Assembly (NCBI GenBank): GCA_023436885.1 | Contig: JAEZHI010000041.1 | Span: 62,001 to 126,000 of the forward strand | Reading direction: 5' to 3' | Origin: Pseudomonadota bacterium | Lineage (GTDB): Bacteria > Pseudomonadota > Alphaproteobacteria > Rhizobiales > Pleomorphomonadaceae | DNA: 64,000 nt | In this document: one piece after another, positions 1-8,086 of the stretch | Layout of the letters: the number at the start of each line of letters is the position of its first letter | Numbering within the stretch: the stretch's first letter is position 1 | Translations under genes and position numbers: made by a program | Notes under the pieces: model-generated | Databases searched by the model: none | What the model was told of the DNA's origin: nothing | The model's input: the letters and a program-made list of their open reading frames with translations, nothing else

Positions 1-142
1 CTGTCTGGGACGGAACGGAACACCTGAGGATATCGCGGGAACCGTTGCATGGCTGCTGAGCGACGATGCGCGGTTCGTCACCGGCCAAGACATTGTCGTG
101 GATGGTGGCTTCGCCCTTGGCGGCCTGCGCCAGACAGTTTGA
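1..142 (+). CDS. SDR family oxidoreductase, C-terminal end (partial)
   Basis: The window opens inside a gene. The frame beginning at base 2 reads to a TGA at 140-142 and gives 46 residues containing GTPEDIAGTVAWLLSDDARF followed by VTGQDIVVDGG. This is the classical C-terminal signature of short-chain dehydrogenases/reductases (the P-E-D-I-A helix and the G-Q-x-x-x-V-D-G-G tail). The catalytic and cofactor-binding parts lie upstream of the window, so substrate cannot be guessed. It is the first of about ten SDR genes in this region. Confidence 0.85.
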   Translation, partial: CLGRNGTPEDIAGTVAWLLSDDARFVTGQDIVVDGGFALGGLRQTV

Positions 143-478
143 CGAGAGGTAACGCAAGGCACAATCCCGGCTCCGCTGGCAGTCGACGGAACTGCTTTCC
201 GTTCGAACGGCGGAGCCGTTCGCCTTCGGCGAGAACGCCGACATGTTCGCCTGGAAGACCCGGAATAAGCACCTGCGGCGAAGGCTCTCACCCCACGCAC
301 AATGGATCAATATTTAGCAACGTGATCAAAAGACAAGAAACGGGAGGCATAGTATACGTAGGTTCCGCTAAGTGAACCCGCTGCTGGAGATGCATCGATG
401 CCCGTCAGACACAAGCTCTCGAGGCACCACGGTGATCCGGTTTTGCTGAGTCTGCCTTGAGAGCCGGAGAGCCGCCAC
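143..478. other. Intergenic region, no convincing gene
   Basis: This 336-base gap separates the SDR end from the VOC gene. An open frame at 153-317 (plus strand, 54 codons, no start codon at its head) has protein-like composition with a C-terminal run of Arg/Lys/His and could be the tail of a decayed gene, but I recognise no family. Bases 300-370 are AT-richer and may hold the promoter of the VOC gene; I see no clear -35/-10 pair. Confidence 0.4.
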
Positions 479-1393
479 ATGCAAACCGCCGCTCGTCGCC
501 TGGCGCGATTGGCCAAGCTGCAAGGTCGCCCGGAGCGAGTCTCCTATGGCCCTGTCGAGCTTGAAGTCACCAACCTCGATCGCACCGTATCCTTCTGGAC
601 CTCGGCCCTCGGCATGGTGCCGCGGCCAACGACGGACGGTATCGCCCTCGGCACGCGCTCGGAAACGCTGCTCATCCTGCACGGCGGCGCGTCGAAGGCG
701 GTCGAGCAGCGGACCCACAGCGGGCTATTTCACGTTGCCATTGGCGTCCCCGACCAGGTGGAGTTTTCTCGCCTGCTTGCCCGGCTGATCGGCAACCGGA
801 TCTGCCTGTCGCCGGAAGACCACCTGATGTCGAAGGCGATCTATTTCCACGATCCCGACGGGATCGGCATCGTGGTCTCCTACGAGACGCCAGAGCGTTT
901 CGGCCGCTTCGGCGATTTCGCGCACGGCGTGGAACTGTTTGATTCCGAGGGTCGGTCGCATCCCTGCCGCACCCTGCTCAATATCGCCGAGGAACTCGGC
1001 CACGCTCGCAACGCCGACCTCGACGCCGACCTTGCCGACGGCACGCGCATTGCCTTCATCAACCTCAGCGTTCCGGACCTCGACGCCGCCATCACCTTCT
1101 ATGAACGGCTGGGCTTCGTCCGCAATCTGACCCTGCCGCACGTCGGCTTGGCCGATCTCGGAGCCGGCAGCGCCTTCACCCACCGCCTTGCGTTCAACAC
1201 CTGGCTTGACGAGGGTAGTCCGCAGGCGCCCGAAGGCACCGCGCGACTGAGACGCTTCCATCTCAATGTGGCCGAGCATGCCATCTTCGCGGCGGCGAGC
1301 CGGCTACCGGACGTCGCCGTCACCATCGATGGTCTGCGCTTCACCGACCCCTGCGGCATCGAAGTGCGGATCTCGCCACCGGGGCGAAGCTGA
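479..1393 (+). CDS. VOC family protein with two glyoxalase-like domains (CatE-like)
   Basis: A 304-residue protein built from two vicinal-oxygen-chelate domains, about residues 23-135 and 188-300. Each begins with the typical beta strand plus D-x-x-x-x-F/W helix (VTNLDRTVSFWTSALGM and LSVPDLDAAITFYERLGF) and the first contains F-H-V-A-I-G and Y-F-H-D-P-D-G-I, where metal ligands sit in this fold. The layout matches CatE/catechol-2,3-dioxygenase-like and glyoxalase-type proteins. The reaction cannot be assigned; ring-cleaving dioxygenase, isomerase or thiol-conjugate lyase are all possible. ATG at 479 is preceded by a GGAGAG ribosome site. It converges with the chemoreceptor gene, two bases apart. 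Confidence 0.8.
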   Translation: MQTAARRLARLAKLQGRPERVSYGPVELEVTNLDRTVSFWTSALGMVPRPTTDGIALGTRSETLLILHGGASKAVEQRTHSGLFHVAIGVPDQVEFSRLLARLIGNRICLSPEDHLMSKAIYFHDPDGIGIVVSYETPERFGRFGDFAHGVELFDSEGRSHPCRTLLNIAEELGHARNADLDADLADGTRIAFINLSVPDLDAAITFYERLGFVRNLTLPHVGLADLGAGSAFTHRLAFNTWLDEGSPQAPEGTARLRRFHLNVAEHAIFAAASRLPDVAVTIDGLRFTDPCGIEVRISPPGRS

Positions 1394-1395
1394 AC

Positions 1396-3489
1396 TCAGG
1401 CGGCGCGGACGGTGCTGAGGAACTTGTCCACTTCCGACTGCAGCGTTTCGGCCTGACGGCTGAGCTCGGAGGCCGCTGACAACACCTGCACCGAGGCGGA
1501 GCTGGATTCGCCGGCCGCCACCGTCACGCTGGTGATGCTCTCGGAAACGCTGGCCGTACCGATCGACGCCTGCTGCACGTTGCGGGCGATTTCCGTCGTC
1601 GCCGCGCCCTGCCCGTCGACGGCCTCGGCGATCGAGGCGGCGATCTCGCTCATGGTCTCGATGGTGCCACCGATGCCCTGGATGGCGCTGGCCGCCTCCG
1701 AGGTGGCCGACTGTATCGCGGCGATCTGAGCGCCGATCTCGGCAGTGGCCTTGGCGGTCTGGTCGGCGAGCTGCTTGACTTCGGCCGCCACGACGGCGAA
1801 CCCCTTGCCGGCCTCTCCGGCACGCGCCGCCTCGATGGTGGCGTTGAGCGCCAGAAGGTTGGTCTGCCCGGCGATGGTGTTGATGAGGTCGACGACATTG
1901 CCGATCTTCTCAGCCGCCTGCGCCAGCCCCTTCACCTGCTCGTTGGTATGATCGGCCTCGGAAACCGCCCGCGAGGCGATCTCGGAAGACTTGGTGACCT
2001 GACGGGAAATCTCGACCACCGACGAGGACAGCTCCTCGGTCGCCGAAGCAACCGACGCCACGTTGGCCGAAGCCTCCTCGGATGCCGCCGCCACGGTGGC
2101 CGACTGGCTCTGCGTGGCTTCCGCCGACGCGGTCAGCGACTTGGCCGACGCCTGCAATTCGGTGGCCGCCGAGGCAACCATTTCCACGATGCCGCCGACC
2201 GCCCGGTCGAACTGATCGGCCAGAGCATGCATGTCGGCCCGCCGCTGCTCAGCCATCAGCCGTTCCTGATCGGCCCGCTCGGCACGCAGCCGTTCGGCTT
2301 CCAGCATGTTGTCACGGAACACGGCCATGGTCTGGCCGAGCGCACCGATTTCATCGTGCCGGTCGGTATAGGGCGCCTCGGTTTCGAAGTTTCCGTGGGC
2401 GAGCGCCATCATCCGGTCGCGGATCACGCCGAGCGGACGGACGACGCGGCCCTGCACCACCATGATCACGGCGGCGGCGAACAGCAGCGCGCCGATCAAA
2501 AGCCCCACCTGAACCCAGAAGGCAGTGAAAGCCTGGGCGCGTTCGTCGGCCGCGTTGGCCTCGGCCGCATCGAGCGCCGCCGTAGCGACACCGAGCACTG
2601 CGTCAAGGCGCGGCTGGTTGCCCGAGCTCCAGTCCATCGATTGCATGTCTACCTTGGTTCCGGCCATCACCTTGTTGAGAATGTCGGCCTGGCGGTCGAT
2701 GACGCCGGATTTGAAATAGTCCGTGTCGACCTTGGCCAATGCATCCGCAAGTCCGCGCGGCAGATCAAGCCCGCCAACCTGATCCTGGATGGTCGCCCAG
2801 GCGGCGTTCACACCCGCCATGGCGGTGAGATACTTGTCCATCGTTCCCGGGGGCGCACCCTTCGGGCCGAGCACATCGGCAGTGATTGCGGACGCGTCGC
2901 CGGCATTGTTACGCAGCGCCCAGCCCTGGGTCTTGATGTCCAGCAGACGATCCGTCCAGCCGTTCAGGAAGCGAACGTCATGCGAGGCAAGGGCCGACAC
3001 ATCGGTCAGCGTGGCGATCATCGCCGTTGCGGCATCGGCAACGGCCGTGCCCACATCGGCGGGGCGACTGTCCTTCGGCACGCGGAAGGCGTCGGTCGTC
3101 TTGGCATGAGCGGACTTCAGCCCGTCATAGCTCGATTGCAGCTTGGCAGCCAACTGGTCCGCGTTGGTGATCGTCGAAGCCTTCAGGATGGCCATCGCCT
3201 GCTCGATGGCAGCCAGCTCGACCTTGCGCGCCTCTTCCGCACGCTTGACGTAGACACCGGCGTCGGCATCAGCCACCGAAAGGGCGCGTTGCGTATTGCT
3301 GCGATCAACCCGAAGGTTTGCCAGCGCATCGAACATGGCGCTCGTGGCGCGGGCGACCGATTCGATCCGCTCGCTGTCGGCAACGTGCTTCCAGGATTTC
3401 CACGCCCCCAAGGAAAGTTGAAGCAGAATGACCCCGAGAAGAAGACCGACAACCGATTTGAGGATGAGATTGACCGAAAGGCGCCGCAT
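1396..3489 (-). CDS. Methyl-accepting chemotaxis protein
   Basis: A 697-residue transmembrane chemoreceptor. It has an N-terminal membrane segment at about residues 10-30, a long helical periplasmic sensor region to about 310, a second membrane segment at about 320-345, a HAMP linker (about 345-400) and a cytoplasmic MA signalling domain with the conserved hairpin tip (VDLINTIAGQTNLLALNAT, then EAARAGEAGKGFAVVA). It should signal to a CheA/CheW array. The ligand is unknown; the all-helical sensor resembles four-helix-bundle types. No C-terminal pentapeptide for CheR/CheB tethering is seen. ATG at 3489 has GCGGAG at good spacing; a TTG six bases upstream is less likely. Confidence 0.93.
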   Translation of the reverse strand: MRRLSVNLILKSVVGLLLGVILLQLSLGAWKSWKHVADSERIESVARATSAMFDALANLRVDRSNTQRALSVADADAGVYVKRAEEARKVELAAIEQAMAILKASTITNADQLAAKLQSSYDGLKSAHAKTTDAFRVPKDSRPADVGTAVADAATAMIATLTDVSALASHDVRFLNGWTDRLLDIKTQGWALRNNAGDASAITADVLGPKGAPPGTMDKYLTAMAGVNAAWATIQDQVGGLDLPRGLADALAKVDTDYFKSGVIDRQADILNKVMAGTKVDMQSMDWSSGNQPRLDAVLGVATAALDAAEANAADERAQAFTAFWVQVGLLIGALLFAAAVIMVVQGRVVRPLGVIRDRMMALAHGNFETEAPYTDRHDEIGALGQTMAVFRDNMLEAERLRAERADQERLMAEQRRADMHALADQFDRAVGGIVEMVASAATELQASAKSLTASAEATQSQSATVAAASEEASANVASVASATEELSSSVVEISRQVTKSSEIASRAVSEADHTNEQVKGLAQAAEKIGNVVDLINTIAGQTNLLALNATIEAARAGEAGKGFAVVAAEVKQLADQTAKATAEIGAQIAAIQSATSEAASAIQGIGGTIETMSEIAASIAEAVDGQGAATTEIARNVQQASIGTASVSESITSVTVAAGESSSASVQVLSAASELSRQAETLQSEVDKFLSTVRAA

Positions 3490-3934
3490 GTCCAACTCCG
3501 CAATTTTTAATCGGCGGCATGATCGGCGTTATTCCCTAATTACCAATGAACATTATACACATGTGGTTGACTAAATACTGAACACGCTCATGATTTATAT
3601 GCCCGAAATTTAGCGCTGAATGTCTCCAGCGCCGCTCGATCAATCAACCTGGCGTTTATTCCAAGGTAAACGAGCCGATTGTGATTTCTGAAACTTCGGA
3701 GAAACCCGACTAAAGAAGATTGCCAGGGAGAACGACGTATCAAGACCACGGCGCGAACGAAGGCGATCATCAATCCTGCCGGCTATTGCGTAACTCGAAC
3801 GTCGAGCTGCACCACATCCGCTTTTCCATCGGCGAAAAGGGCGAGGACTGCTTTGCCGACCCGAGATCGCAAAGGTGGAGTGACAAGGCAAAATTCCACA
3901 TCGGCCGCTCGGCCGCCATCGAACAGGCGCCCGC
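3490..3934. other. Intergenic region upstream of the chemoreceptor
   Basis: About 445 bases between the chemoreceptor start and the end of the TetR gene. Bases 3500-3720 are AT-rich relative to the neighbours and must carry the minus-strand promoter of the chemoreceptor. No protein-coding frame is convincing on either strand and no clear hairpin terminator was found. Confidence 0.5.
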
Positions 3935-4558
3935 TCACCCCGCCGAATTGCGATGCCGTTCCACCTCGGCAATGGCGATCTCAGCCACCCCCAGCAACTC
4001 CTCGGTGCTCGCGCCGTCGTGCCCTTGCACCGACATGCCCTGGATCACCGTGGCGATGAAGCGCGCCAGCACCTCCGGATCGGTGTCCGGCTTCAGCTCG
4101 CCCTCGACGATCGCCCGCTCCAGCCGGTCGCGATAGGCGGCCAGCGCGCCGCGCCTCAGATCGATCATATGCTGGCCGACGGCACGGTTCTCCTCGGCCA
4201 GCGCCAGCGCGCCGGTGGAGATCATGCAGCCGCCCGGGCGGTCGGTGCGGCTGTATTGGGCGGCGAAGGCGCGCAGCAGACCGCTGATGGTCGCCACCGC
4301 GCTCGGGCCCTCCTCCAGAAGCGTTCGCGCCGGCACGCTCATGTCGCGTCGATAAAGATCCAGCGCCTCGAGATAGAGGTCGGCTTTCGAGCGGAAAGCC
4401 GAATAGAGACTTTGCGGCGTGATGCCCATGGCCGCCGTCAGATCGTTGATCGACGCGCCCTCATAGCCGAGCCGCCAGAACAGCAGCGCCGCCGCCGTCA
4501 GGGCCTCGTTGCGATCGAAGCTGCGCGGCCGTCCGCGCGAGCGTTTCTCATTTTCCAC
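3935..4558 (-). CDS. TetR/AcrR family transcriptional regulator
   Basis: A repressor-type protein of about 207 residues with an N-terminal helix-turn-helix: the stretch ALTAAALLFWRLGYEGASIN followed by DLTAAMGITPQSLYSAF and K-A-D-L-Y is the TetR DNA-binding signature. The C-terminal half is a ligand-binding helical domain with no recognisable ligand. It is divergent from the serine hydrolase at 4632, and a palindrome lies between them. I chose the GTG at 4558 because AAGAG lies 8 bases ahead; a GTG at 4567 is also possible. Confidence 0.9.
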   Translation of the reverse strand: MENEKRSRGRPRSFDRNEALTAAALLFWRLGYEGASINDLTAAMGITPQSLYSAFRSKADLYLEALDLYRRDMSVPARTLLEEGPSAVATISGLLRAFAAQYSRTDRPGGCMISTGALALAEENRAVGQHMIDLRRGALAAYRDRLERAIVEGELKPDTDPEVLARFIATVIQGMSVQGHDGASTEELLGVAEIAIAEVERHRNSAG

Positions 4559-4593
4559 AGTGATCACTCTTGAATTCAGTAGGCATCAGGTAT

Positions 4594-4617
4594 ATTACGG
4601 AACGATCACTCCGTAAT
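4594..4617. promoter_or_regulatory. Palindromic operator between TetR gene and serine hydrolase
   Basis: A perfect inverted repeat with 8-base arms, ATTACGGA and TCCGTAAT, separated by 8 bases. It sits 15 bases before the serine hydrolase start and in the only intergenic space between the two divergent genes. TetR proteins usually bind such sites as dimers and repress both genes; the assignment to this regulator is inference. Confidence 0.6.
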
Positions 4618-4631
4618 TCAAGGGCAAGGCC

Positions 4632-5789
4632 ATGTATCAATCGTCTATCACATCCGTGGATGCCGATCTGCAGCAGCGGCTGGACCGCGTTCTCGCCCGT
4701 GCCATCGATGAGGAACGCATCGTCGGCGCCGTGCTGATGGTTGCCCGCCACGGCGAGCTTGCCTACGCTACGGCCACCGGCCTTGCCGACCGCGAGGCGG
4801 GAACGCCCATCCGCCAAGGCGACGTGTTCCGCTTCGCATCCCTCACCAAGCCGATTGTCTCCGCCACCGCCCTGGCGCTGATCGAGCGCGGCCACCTCGC
4901 GCTCGACGCACCGGTCACCGACTGGCTGCCGGAGTTCCGCCCGGCCTTGCCCGATGGCTCCCGCCCCACCATCACCATCCATCATCTTCTGACGCACACC
5001 GCCGGCCTCGACTATCGCTTCAACCAGCCGGACGCCGGCCCATATCGCGACCTCAACGTCTCCGACGGCCTCGACCAGCCCGGCCTCAGCCTTGCCGAGA
5101 ACATCGCCCGCCTTGGTGAGGCGCCGCTGATCTACGCCCCCGGCACCGGCTGGCGCTACTCTCTCGCCATCGACGTGCTGGGCGCGGTTCTCGAAAAGGC
5201 CGGCGGCAAGCCACTGCCCGATCTCGTCGCCGAGTACGTCACCACCCCGCTCGGCATGACCGAAACGCGCTTCACCGCCAGCCCCGACACCGTGCTGGTC
5301 ACACCCTATGCCGACGGCAGCCCGCGCCCGGTGCGCATGGGCCGCACCCACGTCCTCCCCTTCGACGCCGCGCGCATCACCTTCACGCCCGGCCGCGCTT
5401 ACGACCCCAAGTCCTACCCCTCGGGTGGCGCCGGCATGATCGGCACCGCGCCGGATTTCCTGCGCTTCCTGCAAGCCATCCGCCAGGGCGGCGCCCCGAT
5501 CCTTGAGCCCGCGACTGTCGACCTGATGACCACCGTCCACGTGCCGCCCGAACGGATGGCCGTGCGCCCCGGCGTCGGCTTCGGCTACGGTGGCTCCGTC
5601 CTCGCCGACCCCGCCACCGCCCAAAGCCCCCAGGCCGCCGGCACCCTTCAATGGGGCGGCGTCTACGGCCACAACTGGTTCATCGACCGGACAAACGGCA
5701 TCAGCTCGCTGCTGATGACCAACACCGCGTTGGAGGGGATGATCGGCCCGCTGACGGTGGAAGTGCGGGACGCGGTGTATGGGGTGTGA
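4632..5789 (+). CDS. Serine hydrolase, class C beta-lactamase fold
   Basis: A 385-residue protein of the beta-lactamase/penicillin-binding-protein-like family (COG1680). The nucleophile motif S-x-x-K is visible as SLTK in RFASLTKPI near residue 75, followed by the conserved HHLLTHTAGLDY block. The usual second motif Y-x-N appears as Y-S-L in GWRYSLAIDVLG, so the catalytic Tyr is kept but not the Asn. The C-terminal region has YGHNWFIDR, which aligns with the domain's end. No signal peptide is seen, so it is probably a cytoplasmic esterase, amidase or D-aminopeptidase rather than a true beta-lactamase. Divergent from TetR and probably controlled by it. Its 3' end is duplicated at 9012-9295. 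Confidence 0.88.
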   Translation: MYQSSITSVDADLQQRLDRVLARAIDEERIVGAVLMVARHGELAYATATGLADREAGTPIRQGDVFRFASLTKPIVSATALALIERGHLALDAPVTDWLPEFRPALPDGSRPTITIHHLLTHTAGLDYRFNQPDAGPYRDLNVSDGLDQPGLSLAENIARLGEAPLIYAPGTGWRYSLAIDVLGAVLEKAGGKPLPDLVAEYVTTPLGMTETRFTASPDTVLVTPYADGSPRPVRMGRTHVLPFDAARITFTPGRAYDPKSYPSGGAGMIGTAPDFLRFLQAIRQGGAPILEPATVDLMTTVHVPPERMAVRPGVGFGYGGSVLADPATAQSPQAAGTLQWGGVYGHNWFIDRTNGISSLLMTNTALEGMIGPLTVEVRDAVYGV

Positions 5790-5820
5790 GGCCTACGGCC
5801 GGTCACCCGCACCCAGGCAT

Positions 5821-5854
5821 TTCTGTATTGACGTTGTAATACGCCGATACAGAA
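5821..5854. promoter_or_regulatory. Operator/promoter of the antitoxin gene
   Basis: An 8-base perfect inverted repeat, TTCTGTAT at 5821-5828 and ATACAGAA at 5847-5854, lies immediately before the DUF1778 start. A -35-like TTGACG at 5828-5833 overlaps the left arm. This fits autoregulation by a TacA-type ribbon-helix-helix antitoxin. Confidence 0.5.
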
Positions 5855-5861
5855 TACGGAT

Positions 5862-6164
5862 ATGTCGAAACCTCGCGCTTCATCCAGTTCCGGTTCAAAG
5901 GGCAGCATCAACCTGCGCATCGATGCGGGCACCCGCCAGTTGATCGACGACGCAGCAGCCCTCCTAGGCAAGACGCGCACCGAGTTCATAGTGGAAAGCG
6001 CCCGCCAGCAGGCGATCGAAGTGCTGCTCGATCAACGCCGGTTCGCGCTCGAGCCCGAGCGCTCCGACGCCTTCATGGCCGCTCTCGACAATCCGCCCGC
6101 ACCAGGGCCGAAACTGCAGGCTCTGCTCCGCCGGGTGCCAGCGTGGCAGAAGTCACCGGCCTAA
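5862..6164 (+). CDS. DUF1778 (TacA-type) antitoxin
   Basis: A 100-residue protein with an N-terminal ribbon-helix-helix segment (SINLRIDAGTRQLIDDAAAL, then LGKTRTEFIVESARQQA) and a C-terminal toxin-neutralising tail containing FALEPERSDAFMAALDNPP. This is the DUF1778/TacA family, which pairs with a GNAT acetyltransferase toxin (TacT) that blocks translation by acetylating aminoacyl-tRNA. Here the partner downstream is decayed, so the antitoxin appears orphaned while its own frame and promoter palindrome are intact. Confidence 0.85.
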   Translation: MSKPRASSSSGSKGSINLRIDAGTRQLIDDAAALLGKTRTEFIVESARQQAIEVLLDQRRFALEPERSDAFMAALDNPPAPGPKLQALLRRVPAWQKSPA

Positions 6165-6307
6165 AAGCGCCCGCTCCGCTGTCGGCGGAACACGACACCA
6201 CCGACTCCGTCCCCAAATCTCACCACGCGGGGCTAGACGCGCTTGAGGGCTGCTCAGCCAAGACGCCTAAGAGGACGGAAACGACAGCAGGTCGACCAGG
6301 GTACTGA
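6152..6307 (+). pseudogene. Remnant of GNAT (TacT-like) toxin gene
   Basis: The frame from 6152, overlapping the last bases of the antitoxin gene exactly where the toxin should begin, reads VTGLKAPAPLSAEHD and later AGLDALEGCSAKTPKRT before a TGA at 6305. This resembles the N-terminus of TacT toxins (an APxPL..HD start, then a N-x-x-L-D-x-W-L...A-x-K-N segment), but it has lost the key Phe-x-Cys-Gly and Trp, has no start codon, and lacks the acetyl-CoA-binding domain. I read it as a truncated, degenerate toxin. This rests on pattern memory of the family rather than an alignment. Confidence 0.5.
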
Positions 6308-6484
6308 CGCCGAACGGTCACTTCCCACCAAACGCCTGCCTCCGAAGGTGGATCTGGATTCCATCATCCGAGAAATGTTTATTGTCACAATCATCTATCC
6401 ACTCTTCAGCTTGGTTCTCAACTTTCAAAGCCAGAACCTGTCGCCGACTTGGCGGCCTTGATACGACGCTCCGCGCACCTCACA

Positions 6485-6529
6485 TACTCCCCTAAGTATA
6501 TTGACATACTCCGCCCAGTATGCGTACTG
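6485..6529 (+). promoter_or_regulatory. frmR promoter with two FrmR-type operators
   Basis: Two copies of TACT-N6-AGTA lie at 6485-6498 (TACTCCCCTAAGTA) and 6507-6520 (TACTCCGCCCAGTA), 22 bases apart, i.e. about two helical turns. A consensus -35 hexamer TTGACA lies between them at 6501-6506. TACT-(C/G-rich)-AGTA is the operator form used by RcnR/FrmR-type members of the CsoR family, so repressor binding would cover the promoter. The -10 is not obvious. Confidence 0.7.
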
Positions 6530-6547
6530 CCACGTAGGAGCGCGCGA

Positions 6548-6829
6548 ATGCCCTACTCGGTTGAAGACAAGAAGAAGGCCACGACACGTCTCAGACGCAT
6601 CAAGGGACAGGTCGAAGCATTGGAACGAGCGGTGCAGGCAGGCACGGAATGCCGCCTTCTCCTCCAGCAGATTGCCGCCATGCGTGGCGCGGCAGGCGGG
6701 TTGATGGCCGAAGTGCTGGAGATACACCTGCGCGAAACGATGGGCCAGTCGGCGCCCGCGAAGATACCGTCGGTCGAAGACGATCCGATGGACGACATCA
6801 TGAAGATCCTGCGTGCCTATTTGAAATAG
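6548..6829 (+). CDS. frmR: Formaldehyde-responsive repressor FrmR (CsoR/RcnR family)
   Basis: A 93-residue all-helical repressor of the CsoR/RcnR/FrmR family (DUF156). The N-terminal MPYSVEDKKKATTRLRRIKGQ carries the Pro2 used for formaldehyde sensing in FrmR, and a Cys lies in GTECRLLLQQIAAMRGA (about residue 36) at the position that cross-links with Pro2. It lacks the full copper ligand set. It represses its own operon until formaldehyde reacts with it. The start at 6548 gives the family length; a longer frame upstream is not used. It is followed 26 bases later by the dehydrogenase gene. Confidence 0.9.
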   Translation: MPYSVEDKKKATTRLRRIKGQVEALERAVQAGTECRLLLQQIAAMRGAAGGLMAEVLEIHLRETMGQSAPAKIPSVEDDPMDDIMKILRAYLK

Positions 6830-6855
6830 GCTCGCTCCCACGAAGGAGAGGCCTT

Positions 6856-7968
6856 GTGAAAAGCAGAGCAGCCGTTGCCTGGGAGGCAAACAAGCCCCTG
6901 ACCATCGAAACGATCGAGATCAGCGGACCGAAGGCCGGCGAGGTTCTCGTCGAAATCATGGCGACCGGCGTCTGCCATACCGACGCCTACACGCTGTCGG
7001 GCCTCGACTCCGAAGGCAAGTTCCCGGCGATCCTCGGCCATGAAGGCGCGGGAATCGTGCGGGAAGTCGGCGCGGGCGTCACCTCGCTCAAGGCAGGCGA
7101 TCACGTCATCCCGCTCTACACGCCGGAATGTCGCGCCTGCAAAACCTGCCTTTCCCAGCGCTCCAACCTCTGCACGGCGATCCGCTCGACGCAGGGACAA
7201 GGCCTGATGCCGGACAGCACGACCCGTTTCTCCTGTGATGGTGGCGAGATCTTCCATTACATGGGGTGCTCGACGTTTTCGAACTTCACGGTTCTGCCGG
7301 AGATCGCATTGGCGAAGATCCGTGAAGACGCGCCGTTCGACAAGGTCTGTTATATCGGCTGCGGCGTCACGACGGGGATCGGCGCCGTCATCTATACGGC
7401 CAAGGTGCGGCCCGGTTCGAATGTCGTGGTGTTTGGCCTCGGCGGTATCGGCCTCAACGTCATCCAGGGCGCCCGCATGGTCGGCGCCGATAAGATCATC
7501 GGCGTTGATCTCAACCCCAACAAGGCGCCGATGGCCCGGAAGTTCGGCATGACCGACTTCATCAATCCGGCGGAGATCGGCAACGACAAGGTCGTGCAAG
7601 CCATCCAGGAGCTGACCGACGGCGGCGCCGACTACACGTTTGACGCCACCGGCAACGTCAATGTCATGCGTCAGGCGCTGGAAGCGGCGCATCGCGGTTG
7701 GGGTGAATCGATCATCATCGGCGTGGCCGAGGCAGGCAAGGAGATTTCCACGCGCCCATTCCAGCTGGTCACCGGCCGCGTCTGGAAGGGCACGGCCTTC
7801 GGCGGCGCCCGTGGGCGCACCGACGTGCCGAAGATCGTCGACTGGTACATGAACGGCAAGATCAACATCGACGATCTCATCACCCACAAAATGCCGCTTG
7901 AAGAGATCAACACCGCTTTCGATCTCATGCATGAAGGCAAGTCGATCCGTTCGGTCATCGAATACTGA
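6856..7968 (+). CDS. frmA: S-(hydroxymethyl)glutathione dehydrogenase / class III alcohol dehydrogenase
   Basis: A 370-residue zinc-dependent medium-chain dehydrogenase that oxidises S-hydroxymethylglutathione to S-formylglutathione with NAD+. Visible features are the catalytic zinc ligands (ATGVCHTDAYTLSG, GHEGAGIV), the four-cysteine structural zinc loop (PECRACKTCLSQRSNLC), and the Rossmann motif VFGLGGIGLNVIQGA followed by the NAD-specific acidic residue in GVDLN. Length and sequence match class III enzymes closely. GTG at 6856 with GAAGGAGAG upstream is the start. It forms an operon with frmR and fghA; expression is expected to be induced by formaldehyde. Besides formaldehyde, this enzyme class also reduces S-nitrosoglutathione. 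Confidence 0.96.
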   Translation: MKSRAAVAWEANKPLTIETIEISGPKAGEVLVEIMATGVCHTDAYTLSGLDSEGKFPAILGHEGAGIVREVGAGVTSLKAGDHVIPLYTPECRACKTCLSQRSNLCTAIRSTQGQGLMPDSTTRFSCDGGEIFHYMGCSTFSNFTVLPEIALAKIREDAPFDKVCYIGCGVTTGIGAVIYTAKVRPGSNVVVFGLGGIGLNVIQGARMVGADKIIGVDLNPNKAPMARKFGMTDFINPAEIGNDKVVQAIQELTDGGADYTFDATGNVNVMRQALEAAHRGWGESIIIGVAEAGKEISTRPFQLVTGRVWKGTAFGGARGRTDVPKIVDWYMNGKINIDDLITHKMPLEEINTAFDLMHEGKSIRSVIEY

Positions 7969-8086
7969 TCACCTGTCGCCTGCGTTCGCATACGGGCATC
8001 CGGGGTTCCCCAGGCAACCGCGGATGCTCAAGCGCGATCACCGCGTCTCCCAGTCCATCGACATCCGCCCATTCGACAGGTCATCC

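Noticed and set aside
1948..3510. 520-codon plus-strand open frame opposite the chemoreceptor
   Set aside because: Arg/His/Gly-rich translation without any family pattern; it is the antisense shadow of a clear chemoreceptor gene in GC-rich DNA.
4548..5672. 374-codon minus-strand open frame opposite the serine hydrolase
   Set aside because: Composition is Gly/Ala/Asp-rich shadow; the plus-strand gene has catalytic motifs.
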